Assembly: GCA_039190895.1 (NCBI GenBank)
Contig: JBCCXY010000013.1
Coordinates: forward strand, 1 to 41,303
Source: Ovoidimarina sp039190895
GTDB lineage: Bacteria; Pseudomonadota; Alphaproteobacteria; Rhodobacterales; Rhodobacteraceae
Direction of reading: 5' to 3'
DNA: 41,303 nt
Part shown: positions 7,657-15,374 of the stretch, piece by piece
Position numbering within the stretch: the first letter of the stretch is position 1
Layout: every line of letters starts with the position of its first letter
Position numbers and translations under genes: made by a program
Notes under the pieces: model-generated
Databases searched by the model: none
What the model was told of the DNA's origin: nothing
Seen by the model: only the letters and a program-made list of their open reading frames with translations

Positions 7657-8151
7657 CTAGCTTGCACAAGATGGACTCACTGAAGCCAGCATAAGCCCGG
7701 CGGAGGCGACACATGCCAGCGTGCGGACGGTGTTCCATCGGGTCCAACGGGGCAGGTACGTACCGGTCCAATAGTCCTGAGTGGCGCTGTCGCCTTTGTC
7801 CATGGCCGCCAGCGCGTTGTTTAGGGGCACATTGCAGGCCGCTGTGACGCCGAAGCAGCCGAGGACATAGACTAGGCCCGCGAGCATCATCAACATTCCG
7901 GTTTGCCCGCCGATGTAGAGGACACCGTAGACGGCGATAAGAAGCGATACCGGAACCATGCCGAGGAAGAGTGTCATGAACACCCAGCGGAAGACCTCGC
8001 GGTTGATCTCTTGCATGGCTTCGACGCCGCCGTGGCCGCTGGTCTGCCGAAGCGAGCGCATGATGAAGTCCGAGAAGGCGAGGAAGACGCCGCCGACCAG
8101 CGCGTAGGCGATGATGGCGACTTGCGTAAGCAGGAGGAACCAGAGCGGCAT
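7657..8151 (-). CDS. DUF1772-family membrane protein
   Basis: A 164-residue protein with about four hydrophobic segments: near 5-25, 57-77, 84-107 and a C-terminal one near 143-160. The conserved elements FSDFIMRSL and CNVPLNNALA, with W and Y residues in the third loop, match the DUF1772 (anthrone-oxygenase-like) family. It lies 54 nt downstream of the NmrA-type gene on the same strand and is probably co-transcribed with it. Members of this pair often occur together with AraC or TetR regulators. Reaction unknown. Confidence 0.8.
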   Translation of the reverse strand: MPLWFLLLTQVAIIAYALVGGVFLAFSDFIMRSLRQTSGHGGVEAMQEINREVFRWVFMTLFLGMVPVSLLIAVYGVLYIGGQTGMLMMLAGLVYVLGCFGVTAACNVPLNNALAAMDKGDSATQDYWTGTYLPRWTRWNTVRTLACVASAGLMLASVSPSCAS

Positions 8152-8178
8152 TGCTTTGCCCTGTCGTCAGGTTGGGCA

Positions 8179-8204
8179 GGGGTGCCGGGGCACCCCGCTT
8201 TTTT
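8179..8204 (+). terminator. Intrinsic-terminator-shaped hairpin, oriented against the flanking genes
   Basis: A perfect 8-bp stem GGGGTGCC / GGCACCCC with a 2-nt loop, followed by GC and then six T on the plus strand. Both neighbours (8206-9033 and 7657-8151) are on the minus strand, where the hairpin is preceded by A residues and followed by no U-tract. It would therefore stop plus-strand, antisense transcription crossing the DUF1772 gene. It may still act as a minus-strand pause. Confidence 0.65.
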
Positions 8205-8205
8205 G

Positions 8206-9033
8206 TTATGCCGCCGTGTTCCACGCGCCAGTGGCTGCGGTTTTGCGTACAAACTCGGCGAACGAGGTCGGCGCGCGACCCAGAGCACGTTGGACACCGT
8301 CGGAGGTGTACGCGTTGCGGCCGTCGAGGGTTTCGCGGGCGATTGCGGTGAAGACGTCGGCGACGAAATCCCCTCCGGCATTGGCCACGTTCGCGTGGAA
8401 GTCGTCGAAGGTGATGGGGATGTGCTGGATCGGGCGACCGATCTCGGCGGAGAGGACCCCGGCCATGTCGGCGAAGCTGAGCAGGTCGAGGCCGGTGACT
8501 TCGTAGAGCTCTCCTGCGTGGTGGTTCTCGGTCAGCGCGGCGGTGACGACGTCGGCGATGTCTTCGATGTCGATGATCGGTTCGGCAATGTCGCCGCCGG
8601 GCATCGGCAGGACGCCTGCGAGGATCGGGTCGCGCAGGTAGCCTTCGCTGAAGTTCTGCGCGAACCAGGCGGAGCGGACCAGCGTGTGGCCGACGCCTGA
8701 GGCCTGCACGACCTTCTCGCCCTCGCGGGCGTGGTGCTCGCCGCGACCGGAGAGGAGGACCAGCCGTTCGATACCGGAGGTTTTGGCAATTTTGGTGAGT
8801 GCGTCGACTTTATCGACCGCGCCCGGGAAGGCGAGATCGGGGAAGTAGGTGACATAGGCGGCACGCACGCCATCGAGCGCTGCGGGCCATGTGCCGGGGT
8901 CTTCCCAATCGAATGGGATGGGCGCGTGGCGGGTGCCCCTGCGCACGGGCTTGCCCATCTGTTCGAGGCGGTTGGCGACGCGGGAGCCGGTCTTGCCGGT
9001 GGCGCCGATGACGAGGATTTCTTGATCAGACAT
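8206..9033 (-). CDS. NmrA/HSCARG-type NAD(P)-binding protein
   Basis: A 275-residue atypical short-chain dehydrogenase. The N-terminal dinucleotide loop is VIGATGKTGSRVANRL, near residues 6-21. The VRSAWFAQNFSEG block and the IDIEDIADVVTAAL block match NmrA-family proteins such as ergot alkaloid biosynthesis AFUA-like and QorB-like members. No Tyr-x-x-x-Lys catalytic pair stands out, so it may be a redox sensor or an NAD(P)H-quinone reductase. The start at 9033 has AAGGGGG 9-15 nt upstream; an upstream in-frame start would run through the repeated operator site. Its likely regulator, an AraC protein, lies directly upstream. Confidence 0.88.
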   Translation of the reverse strand: MSDQEILVIGATGKTGSRVANRLEQMGKPVRRGTRHAPIPFDWEDPGTWPAALDGVRAAYVTYFPDLAFPGAVDKVDALTKIAKTSGIERLVLLSGRGEHHAREGEKVVQASGVGHTLVRSAWFAQNFSEGYLRDPILAGVLPMPGGDIAEPIIDIEDIADVVTAALTENHHAGELYEVTGLDLLSFADMAGVLSAEIGRPIQHIPITFDDFHANVANAGGDFVADVFTAIARETLDGRNAYTSDGVQRALGRAPTSFAEFVRKTAATGAWNTAA

Positions 9034-9094
9034 GTGATGTCCCCCTTGGTGTGCGTTGATGGCCAAGGGGTAGTCGAGGCATCGGCCTGTCGTA

Positions 9095-9131
9095 TTGACC
9101 GACGCGGCCAGCGCTTTGACCGACGCGGCCA
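9095..9131. promoter_or_regulatory. Tandem 16-bp direct repeat, probable AraC-family operator
   Basis: TTGACCGACGCGGCCA occurs twice, at 9095-9110 and 9116-9131, identical and exactly 21 bp apart. Two helical turns is the spacing expected for tandem AraC-family half-sites. The pair sits 62-98 nt upstream of the NmrA-type start and ends just 3 nt before the stop of the AraC-type gene, its likely ligand. Confidence 0.75.
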
Positions 9132-9134
9132 AAG

Positions 9135-10127
9135 TTAGCTTTTGCGGTAGTCGGTGGGCGTGTGGCCTGTCCAGCGTTTGAAGGCGCGGGTGAAGGCGCT
9201 TTGCTCGGAAAAGCCGGTCATGAAGGCGATTTCGGAGAGGACGTATCTTTCGTCGTTCAGCATGCCGATTGCGATCTCTCGGCGGGTCTCTTCGGTGAGG
9301 GTCTGGAAGCTGACCCCTTGCTCGGCGAGGCGTCGGTGGAAAGACCGGACACTCATCCCCAGGCGCTGGGCAATGTGCGCCATCTTGGGCAGGCCTTCGC
9401 TGAGGGCGCGGGCGATTTCGTCTTTGGTTTGGGCGCTGAGGGACGGGTGGTCGTCGATCTGGGACAGTTCTTGATCTAGATGGGTTTCGAGGAACTGCGT
9501 GATGCCTTCGTCGCCGAGGATGTTGGGCTCGGCCAGCGAGTGGTGCGACAGAAGCATCGCGTCCTTGTCCGCGCCGAAGTGAACGGGGCAGCCGAAATAG
9601 GCTTCGTGCTGGGCTGTTTGCGCTGGGGCGGGGTGCTGGAAGTAGACCGCGATGGGAGCGAAAGGACTTGCAGAGACCTGGCGGCTGAGTGAGACGCCGC
9701 TGGCGAGGTCGGCTTCGATGGACAGCCGCATCCCGAGGCGCCGCTCGCCGTTGCGGTGTTCGATGAACAGGTGTCCGGCGTCGGTCTCTTGCAGTTCGTA
9801 CTGGTTGAAGCTTGTCCAGAGGCGCGCGTACCGGGCGACGCGGGCGTATGATCCCAGCAGGTTTGGCGCGGCCTTCCAGGCCAGTCCGAGGGCGCCGTAT
9901 TCATCGGGGCGCATGGCTTCGCCAACGATGAGTGGCAGGGGCGTCATGTCCATGTGCTCGGCCATGAGTTCGAGCATGTCGTAGTAGTCGGCTTCGTCGA
10001 GCATGAGCTTGGGATCTAGCGGCCCGTTTGGGTCGAGGCCGACGGAGCCGAGGATCATCGTCGCATCAACGGCATCACCCGCCGCGCCGACGACCTTTCG
10101 GGCGAACAGAGATGTCACCTGTCCCAT
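9135..10127 (-). CDS. AraC-family transcriptional regulator (Arabinose_bd/OruR-like)
   Basis: A 330-residue regulator. Residues about 20-210 form an effector domain of the Arabinose_bd (PF12625-like) type, seen in OruR and ArgR-like proteins. The C-terminal ~100 residues hold two HTH motifs: MAHIAQRLGMSVRSFHRRLAEQ, whose second helix binds DNA, and LSEIAFMTGFSEQSAFTRAF, followed by the family signature FKRWTGHTPTDYRK. It lies upstream of the NmrA/DUF1772 pair on the same strand. The 16-bp tandem repeats after it are the probable target site. Effector unknown. Confidence 0.92.
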   Translation of the reverse strand: MGQVTSLFARKVVGAAGDAVDATMILGSVGLDPNGPLDPKLMLDEADYYDMLELMAEHMDMTPLPLIVGEAMRPDEYGALGLAWKAAPNLLGSYARVARYARLWTSFNQYELQETDAGHLFIEHRNGERRLGMRLSIEADLASGVSLSRQVSASPFAPIAVYFQHPAPAQTAQHEAYFGCPVHFGADKDAMLLSHHSLAEPNILGDEGITQFLETHLDQELSQIDDHPSLSAQTKDEIARALSEGLPKMAHIAQRLGMSVRSFHRRLAEQGVSFQTLTEETRREIAIGMLNDERYVLSEIAFMTGFSEQSAFTRAFKRWTGHTPTDYRKS

Positions 10128-10173
10128 TTGGGCAGGTTATGCACGACTGGTCGGCTTGTCAGGGGGTGCTCTT

Positions 10174-10191
10174 CGCGCTCTTGCGAGCGCG
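10174..10191. terminator. Hairpin downstream of the iron alcohol dehydrogenase
   Basis: A perfect 7-bp stem CGCGCTC / GAGCGCG with loop TTGC, 37 nt past the minus-strand stop at 10228. No U-tract follows. It lies between that gene and the AraC-type start and probably marks the end of the first transcript. Confidence 0.45.
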
Positions 10192-10227
10192 CCTCGCTTG
10201 CGCCCCGCGGCCTGCGTGACCGGGAAT

Positions 10228-11388
10228 TCACCACATGCTATTGTAGAGGCCAACGATCTCGTCCTCGGTGGGAACGCGTGGGTTGTTGGCGGGGGAGCCT
10301 GACGCAAGCGCCTGCTGTGCCATGAGGTGCAGCATGTTGTCGTCGGCGTGGTGACCCAGTGCGGACGGGGAGGGGACGGCAAGGTCGGCGTTGAGCTGGT
10401 GCAGGCCGTCGATCAGCTTTGCGCACGCCGTTTCGTCGGAGTCCCGGTCGCTTGCCCATTCCATCACGCGTGCGCAGGTCGCGTAGCGGGCCGGGGCGGC
10501 GTCGACTGAGAACGCCGTCACGGTCGGCAGGAGCATCGCGTTCGACAGCCCGTGGGCCACGTGGAAATGCGCGCCGATGGGGCGGCTCATGCCGTGGACG
10601 AGGGCGACGGAGGCGTTGGAAAAGGCCATCCCGGCTTGGGAAGACGCAAGCATCAGGGCCTCGCGCGCCGGGCCATCAGACGGGTCCGCGTAAGCGCGGC
10701 GTACGTGGTGGGCGATCAGCGGCATGGCCGAGAGGGCGAAGGCGTCGGTGTAGGGAAAGGCGCGGCGGCTGACATAGGCTTCGATGGCGTGGGTCAGACT
10801 GTCGACGGCCGTGTCGGCGGTGATGCGGGCGGGTTTCGTGAGGCTGAGGGTCCAGTCGATCAGGGCGGCGGTGGCGACGCAGGCGAGGCCGGAGAGGTTG
10901 TATTTCTCGGGGCTTTCGGTGTCGGTGACGACGCACCAGCGCGTCATCTCGGAGCCCGTGCCGCCCGTCGTCGGGATCAGGATGATCGGCACACCGCAGC
11001 GGTCGATCTGCGTGGGCGCCTTGTAGTCGCGGACGTGTCCGGGGTTGACCGCCATGAACGACACGGCCTTCGCGGTGTCCATCGGGCTGCCGCCGCCGAA
11101 TCCGATGACGCAGTCGTAGTCGCCCGCCCGAAAGGCGGCGAGACCGGCGTCGACGCAAACATCGGTGGGGTCCTCGATAACGCCGTCGAACACGACCCAT
11201 GCGAGGCCCGCCTGGTCCAGCACGTCGGTGAGCTTGGGCAGGTGGAGTTCGGCGACCTTGGGGTCGGTGACGATCAACGGGCGCGATAGTCCGAGTTGGG
11301 CGAGGACCTCGGCGACTTCCGCGATGACGCCGCCGCCGATGCGGATGAGGCGCGGGGATTGTACGCGTCCGAGCGTCCCTGTTTGCAC
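10228..11388 (-). CDS. Iron-containing alcohol dehydrogenase
   Basis: A 386-residue group III (Fe-ADH) dehydrogenase that interconverts an alcohol and an aldehyde with NAD(P). The dinucleotide motif GGGSPMDTAKA lies at residues 98-108 and GTGSE at about 143-147. The metal ligands expected for the family are all visible: Asp196 and His200 (DTAVDSLTHAIEA), His265 (ALVHGMSRP) and His279 (HVAHGLSN). The GTG start at 11388 was chosen for its GGGAGG, 6-11 nt upstream; a GTG at 11427 is possible but lacks one. It is divergent from the FAD oxidoreductase, with a 20-bp inverted repeat between them. Confidence 0.93.
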   Translation of the reverse strand: MQTGTLGRVQSPRLIRIGGGVIAEVAEVLAQLGLSRPLIVTDPKVAELHLPKLTDVLDQAGLAWVVFDGVIEDPTDVCVDAGLAAFRAGDYDCVIGFGGGSPMDTAKAVSFMAVNPGHVRDYKAPTQIDRCGVPIILIPTTGGTGSEMTRWCVVTDTESPEKYNLSGLACVATAALIDWTLSLTKPARITADTAVDSLTHAIEAYVSRRAFPYTDAFALSAMPLIAHHVRRAYADPSDGPAREALMLASSQAGMAFSNASVALVHGMSRPIGAHFHVAHGLSNAMLLPTVTAFSVDAAPARYATCARVMEWASDRDSDETACAKLIDGLHQLNADLAVPSPSALGHHADDNMLHLMAQQALASGSPANNPRVPTEDEIVGLYNSMW

Positions 11389-11406
11389 GTGGCGCCTCCC
11401 CCCTAT

Positions 11407-11426
11407 TGCGAGCCAGATCGCTCGCA
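11407..11426. promoter_or_regulatory. Inverted repeat TGCGAGC-N6-GCTCGCA between divergent oxidoreductases
   Basis: A perfect 7-bp inverted repeat with a 6-nt spacer, in the 82-nt gap between the iron alcohol dehydrogenase and the FAD oxidoreductase. It lies 19 nt from the first start and 44 nt from the second, a position suited to a shared operator. No dedicated regulator gene is adjacent. Confidence 0.5.
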
Positions 11427-11470
11427 CGCTATGCGACGTTAAGGCAGCCTTCTATCCCGGGACAAGCGCC

Positions 11471-12829
11471 ATGCAGGTGACCGAGCCGTCGCGTCAGATC
11501 GACGTTATCCACTCTACCGATGTTCTTGTGGTTGGGTCCGGTCCCGGAGGGCTGGCGGCGGCGTTGGCGGCGGCGAGGGCGGGCGTTGAGGTGGCGCTGG
11601 TGGAGCGGTTTGGCTGTTTCGGGGGCAACATCACGACCGTCGGTGTCGAGGGGTTTGCGTGGTATCGGCACGAGAAGACGGTCGAGGCCGGTGGTATTGG
11701 TTGGGAGTTTGAAGAGCGCGCCAAGGCGATGGGCGCGGCGGTGCCGGAGAGCCAGTCGCTGAGCTATGAGCTGGATAGCGAGGGCTTCAAGGTTGTCGCG
11801 GATCGCTTGGTGCAGGAGGCGGGGATTCACCCGATGCTGCATCGGATGTTCGTGGCGCCGCTGATGGAGGGTGATCGGATTGCCGGGATCATCACCGAGA
11901 GCAAGGCGGGGCGGGAGGCGATCCGGGCGAAGGTTGTCATTGACGCCACGGGCGACGCGGATGTCGCCACAAGGGCCGGGGCGCCGGTTGTGCATCCGCC
12001 GAGGGAAGAGTTGCAGGCGGCGAGCGTGATGTTCCACCTCGCGGGCGTGGACAAGGCGCGGTTCATGGAGGACGTGCTCGCCAATCCGCAGACATATGCC
12101 GACTGGTCCACGGGGGAGTGGACGGTGGAGACTGACGGGAAGGAGGACGAGATGTTCTCGCCCTTCCTCAAGAAGCCGTTCGAGACGGCGCGGAAGGCGG
12201 GGGTGATCCCGGCGGATCTGACGACCATCGCGGGCACGTGGGGCGCTGTGCATGACAGCGGTGAGATGACGTATATGAACCTTGTGCATCTCGATAACTG
12301 CGACGGCACGGACCCTGACGACCTGACGCATTTCGAGATCGAAGGGCGGCGGCATGCGATGATGGCGATTGAGGCCTTGCGCCAGTTCGCGCCCGGCTGC
12401 GAGGGCGTGCGGTTGCGGAACTTTGGGATGACGCTGGGGGTTCGGGATACGCGGAAGATCGATGCGTTGTACAACATGACCGAGGCGGACGTGCGGAACG
12501 AGGCGCGGTTTGAGGACAGTATCGGCATTTATCCGGAGTTCATTGACGGCTACGGGATCCTGATCCTGCCGACGACGGGGCGGTACATGCACATCCCCTA
12601 TCGGTCGATGGTGCCGCGCGGGGTGAAGGGGCTGCTTGTCGCGGGGCGGGCGACGGGAGGGGACCGCGTGGCGCATGCGGCGACGCGAAACATGGCGTGC
12701 TGCGCGGTGTCCGGTCAGGGCGCGGGGATCGCTGCGGCGCATGCGGTGCGGTCCAACGCGGAGTTGGATGGGGTTGATCTGAGCGCGATTCAGGGGGAGT
12801 TGGCACGGCAGGGTGTAAGGTACGTCTAG
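11471..12829 (+). CDS. FAD-dependent oxidoreductase (FAD_oxidored family)
   Basis: A 452-residue flavoprotein. The ADP-binding βαβ motif VGSGPGGLAAALAAARAG lies at residues 21-38, followed by an acidic end of the second strand (VER). The block RAKVVIDATGDADVA and the C-terminal LLVAGRATGGDRVAHAATR, which closes over the FAD, are typical of the PF12831 family. There is no signal peptide. It faces the iron alcohol dehydrogenase head to head, and both may act on one substrate, but none is evident. The ATG at 11471 has no good Shine-Dalgarno. Repeat copy 3 begins 5 nt after the stop. Confidence 0.88.
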   Translation: MQVTEPSRQIDVIHSTDVLVVGSGPGGLAAALAAARAGVEVALVERFGCFGGNITTVGVEGFAWYRHEKTVEAGGIGWEFEERAKAMGAAVPESQSLSYELDSEGFKVVADRLVQEAGIHPMLHRMFVAPLMEGDRIAGIITESKAGREAIRAKVVIDATGDADVATRAGAPVVHPPREELQAASVMFHLAGVDKARFMEDVLANPQTYADWSTGEWTVETDGKEDEMFSPFLKKPFETARKAGVIPADLTTIAGTWGAVHDSGEMTYMNLVHLDNCDGTDPDDLTHFEIEGRRHAMMAIEALRQFAPGCEGVRLRNFGMTLGVRDTRKIDALYNMTEADVRNEARFEDSIGIYPEFIDGYGILILPTTGRYMHIPYRSMVPRGVKGLLVAGRATGGDRVAHAATRNMACCAVSGQGAGIAAAHAVRSNAELDGVDLSAIQGELARQGVRYV

Positions 12830-12834
12830 GAGCG

Positions 12835-13004
12835 TTTTCCGGCGTGGAACAAGGCCTTTAGGCCGCCGCGCCATCGACGGGCCCTCCCCAGGCCCAGCGA
12901 TACATCTCAAGTCGCGCGTCGCTCAAAACGATTGCGGTACGGCTGCCATAACCGCGTTGCGGCGATGTTGGTCTCGCCGGTCCAGGGCCCATCAATGACG
13001 CGGC
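12835..13004. repeat. Palindromic interspersed repeat, copy 3, abutting a broken ABC gene
   Basis: The most complete copy. It opens with TTTTCCGGCGTGGAACAAGG and a small hairpin (AGGCC TTT AGGCC-like), then the left arm CCGCGCCATCGACGGGCC. The conserved centre has GCGCGTC and GCGGTACGGCTGCCATAACC, and it ends with the right arm TCGCCGG...CCCATCAATGACGCG. Arms pair over about 31 nt, partly by G-U. A sequence similar to its left end (GAGCG-TTTCCGGCG) recurs near 13032, just outside the right arm. It starts 5 nt after the FAD oxidoreductase and ends at the truncated ABC gene. Confidence 0.88.
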
Positions 13005-13045
13005 TTGTCCTTCAAAGAATTTGGTGCGGTCGAGCGCTTTCCGGC

Positions 13046-13927
13046 GCGAGAGAGGGCCGGATCGTGGAAAAGGGTCAGCTGCAGGCCCTCGCCAACGCTC
13101 CGACCGACCGGTACACATGCGCCCTGGTCGCCGCACAGCCGTCAAGAATGCCGGTTAACCCCGCCCCGCCGCCGCAGACACCGACCCTGCTTCAGGCGGA
13201 CGGTGTCGTGCGACGGATGAAGACCGGTGGCCTTTTCGCGCGGCCGATTACGGCGGTGGCCGATGCCAGCCTGACCTTGGCAAGCGGTGAGACCCTCGGC
13301 CTAACGGGGCCGAGTGGGTGCGGAAAGTCGACGCTTGCGCGTGTGCTGCTAGGCCCCGATGGCGGCAAGATCATTCACAGCTCTCAGGGGCCGCTGTCGC
13401 GTCACCTCTAGCCTCTCTCACAGCACCCCGAAACCGCCTTTGACCCGCGCTGGCAGCTGGAACGATCGGTTGCTGAGGTCTTTGCGATCCATCGCCTCGG
13501 CAGCGCGGCCGATGCAAGGGCCACTGCAGCACCTCTCTTGGACGCGCTCGACCTGTCGCCAGACCTCCTCAAACGCTTCCCCCGGCAGGTAAGCGGCGGG
13601 CAACTCCAACGTCTGGCCCTCGTATGTGCTCTGTTGGTGGGCCCAAAGGTGCTCGTCCTGGATGAACCCACATCGATGCTCGATGTGTTGATGCAGTCTC
13701 AGGTGGTAGAAGCGATCCGCAGCCTTCAAGACACGCGTGATCTGGCCTGCCTGTTTATCACGCACGATCCCGACCTCGCCACAGCCTTCTCTCACCGCAT
13801 CGCCGTAATGCAGTCTGGTCACATCGTCGAAACCGCTCCAAGCGTCCAATTGCGCCGTGCTCCAAAGAGCGACGCTGCCCGCTGCTTGACGGACGCCTTT
13901 TATGCAGGCCGCGGCCATGTCGCTTGA
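13046..13927 (+). pseudogene. Truncated, stop-interrupted double ATPase of a peptide/nickel-type ABC importer
   Basis: The remnant of an ABC ATPase like the fused GsiA/YejF or DppD-DppF type. The first ~34 residues (EGRIVEKGQL...YTCALVAAQP) match the tail of a first ATPase, whose nucleotide-binding domain is missing. A second ATPase follows in the same frame: Walker A GPSGCGKSTLA, then a stop TAG at 13409-13411, then a QHPETAFDPRW Q-loop, signature VSGGQLQRLAL, Walker B VLVLDEPTSMLD and switch ITHD. About 13 residues between Walker A and the Q-loop also seem lost. The 5' part is replaced by repeat copy 3. No permease or binding protein is nearby. Confidence 0.85.
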
Positions 13928-14546
13928 CCCGCGATGGGTGCGCCTCGGGCCCGTCGCCTTTTGGCAGGCGGCTTTCGCCGAAGCCGCGGGTCAGAACCCT
14001 CGGTGGCGCGATGCAGCGGCGGACGAGGCGTTTTGGGCAGACTACGCGTCAGACTACGACGTCCGCAGCCCACTTGCGGCCCTGGCAAATGACGTCATCT
14101 CCGACCTACGCGCCCTTTTGCCCCAAGGCGGCACCCTACTTGAGATTGGCTCCGGCACCGGCGCGTTTACGCGTCGCCTTGCGGCAGGCCTTTCGAAGAT
14201 CACGTGCATCGAAGCTTCCGCCGCCATGCGCACGGCGTTCGACGCTGCATGGGGCGCTGAGGTCCCTGTAAAGGTCGTCCCGTGCGACTGGCTGGCTGTG
14301 CCGGGCAAGGTGACTGACGTAGTCTTTTGCGCCAACGCTCTGTACCGCACTGATGACATCGCTGGCTCGGTCTACAAAATGACACCGGCAGCCCGGGAGC
14401 ATGTCGCCATCGTCCAGACGGTTGGTCGCCCCCACGCAGCCCCCTTGCAGCTCACCGAAGGTGGTAGGGTCTGGGCATGGGAGTGGGCGGATGCAATCTC
14501 GGACGTGCTGGATGCTCTTGGGTACATCCACAACCGCAAGGATTAA
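13917..14546 (+). CDS. Class I SAM-dependent methyltransferase
   Basis: A 209-residue protein with the SAM-binding motif LEIGSGTGAFTRRLA near residues 74-88, an acidic motif CIEAS and a later VVFCANALYR block. The substrate is unknown. The start at 13917 (MSLDPRW) overlaps the ABC remnant's end; ATG 13902, five codons earlier, is also possible. The gene follows the ATPase without a gap, so it was probably part of that importer operon. Small methyltransferases accompany some metal or metallophore importers, which would be a guess here. With the operon broken it may be unexpressed, though its own frame is intact. Confidence 0.78.
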   Translation: MSLDPRWVRLGPVAFWQAAFAEAAGQNPRWRDAAADEAFWADYASDYDVRSPLAALANDVISDLRALLPQGGTLLEIGSGTGAFTRRLAAGLSKITCIEASAAMRTAFDAAWGAEVPVKVVPCDWLAVPGKVTDVVFCANALYRTDDIAGSVYKMTPAAREHVAIVQTVGRPHAAPLQLTEGGRVWAWEWADAISDVLDALGYIHNRKD

Positions 14547-14993
14547 TGGGTTACCCGGTCCGATGGGGAGGGGCACGTAGCGCTGCTTACATGGCGCGGA
14601 CGAATGACGGCACAATCCGGCTTGGCAAAACCAAGGTAGTGAATGCCAGAGCTTAAGTGCGGGCTGAACCGGGTTGAGTGGAGAGATCGTGATAGACATC
14701 GCAGCGCCCAAAGTGTTGGGGATCGAGACGAGTCAGAGTCGGCAGATTACAAGTTTTCAACCAAATTCTCTGAGGGGTCGTAACACTAATGATTGCGCCT
14801 TGGAGCATATGTCTCGACGCTTGCGGACATGTCCAGGTTTTTCCGCGCCAGTGCAATTAAATCAATTGCTTAGTGTTCTAAGCGTCCCAGCTTTCAACGG
14901 ACACGTCCACATACTTCTGGCTGCGAGACAAGCACTTTCTTTGCCAGAAGCGGGACGAGACCTTTCGGACTGCATACAGCCAAGGAGAAAAGC
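14547..14993. other. Gene-free, AT-richer stretch before the HTH remnant
   Basis: About 450 nt with no convincing coding frame, visibly lower in GC than the surrounding genes. Structured pieces are two near-identical palindromes GGACATGTCC (14825-14834) and GGACACGTCC (14899-14908), and a perfect hairpin GCTTAG-TGTT-CTAAGC (14868-14883). These may be operators of the former excisionase-like gene. A 21-codon frame at 14591-14656 is too short to support. Confidence 0.5.
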
Positions 14994-15374
14994 ATGGGAA
15001 AGCTCACACAAACCCAGCTTGCACGACGATGGCACATTTCACCGCGGACGTTGGAGCAATGGCGTTGGCTTGGAAAGGGTCCAAGGTTTCTGAAGATCGG
15101 CGCGCGGGCTATATGACGAGAAGGTCTGTCAGAATACGTCCGGTCCATTGCCGCGGGAGGCGGGCTAATGGCCAAACGCTTTCCGGCAAGTCTTGTCTGG
15201 GAAGCCGACGAACTCCTGCGTCTCGATCCAGGGTGTCGCGAACCGCCATACTATGATGAATCAGGACCGAGAGAGACCCAAGAGAAAACGGGCTCGCGAG
15301 CTTACCCTGTGCTTACCCGTACAACGTGGCAAGCTCAAAGTTCCTTCGTAAGTCTACTTCGATTTCAGTGGTGA
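14994..15374 (+). pseudogene. Excisionase/AlpA-like HTH gene remnant with in-frame TGA
   Basis: The frame starts MGKLTQTQLARRWHISPRTL and continues to KIGARAI at codon 40. This is the HTH_17/excisionase pattern (a helix-turn-helix followed by a wing with a GGR-V-Y-R motif). TGA at 15114-15116 falls where the wing tyrosine would be. Downstream in the same frame, REGLSEYVRSIAAGGG resembles the usual tail. A 3-nt loss turning an ATA-TAC-CGA-like codon run into ATA-TGA would explain it (inference). AAGGAG lies 7-12 nt upstream. The remnant sits beside the 3' end of tRNA-Lys, a common integration site for genomic islands. A 40-residue functional product cannot be excluded. Confidence 0.65.

Noticed and set aside
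7903..8700. A 265-codon plus-strand frame opposite the DUF1772 and NmrA-type genes
   Set aside because: It spans two real minus-strand genes and a terminator, and is rich in Gly/Val/Asp with no motif.
9095..9131. Possible start of a CRISPR-like repeat array
   Set aside because: Only two repeat units with a 5-nt gap; operator-like tandem spacing explains it.
11429..12910. A 493-codon minus-strand frame opposite the FAD oxidoreductase
   Set aside because: Composition is Arg/His/Pro-rich with no family pattern, and the plus-strand gene has clear FAD motifs.
12858..13145. Small minus-strand open frame running through repeat copy 3
   Set aside because: Similar short frames can be read from the other copies because the repeat is conserved; no initiation site or family pattern supports a protein.
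14591..14656. A 21-codon open frame (MARTNDGTIRL...) in the decayed zone
   Set aside because: Too short, no Shine-Dalgarno and no homologue I recognise.
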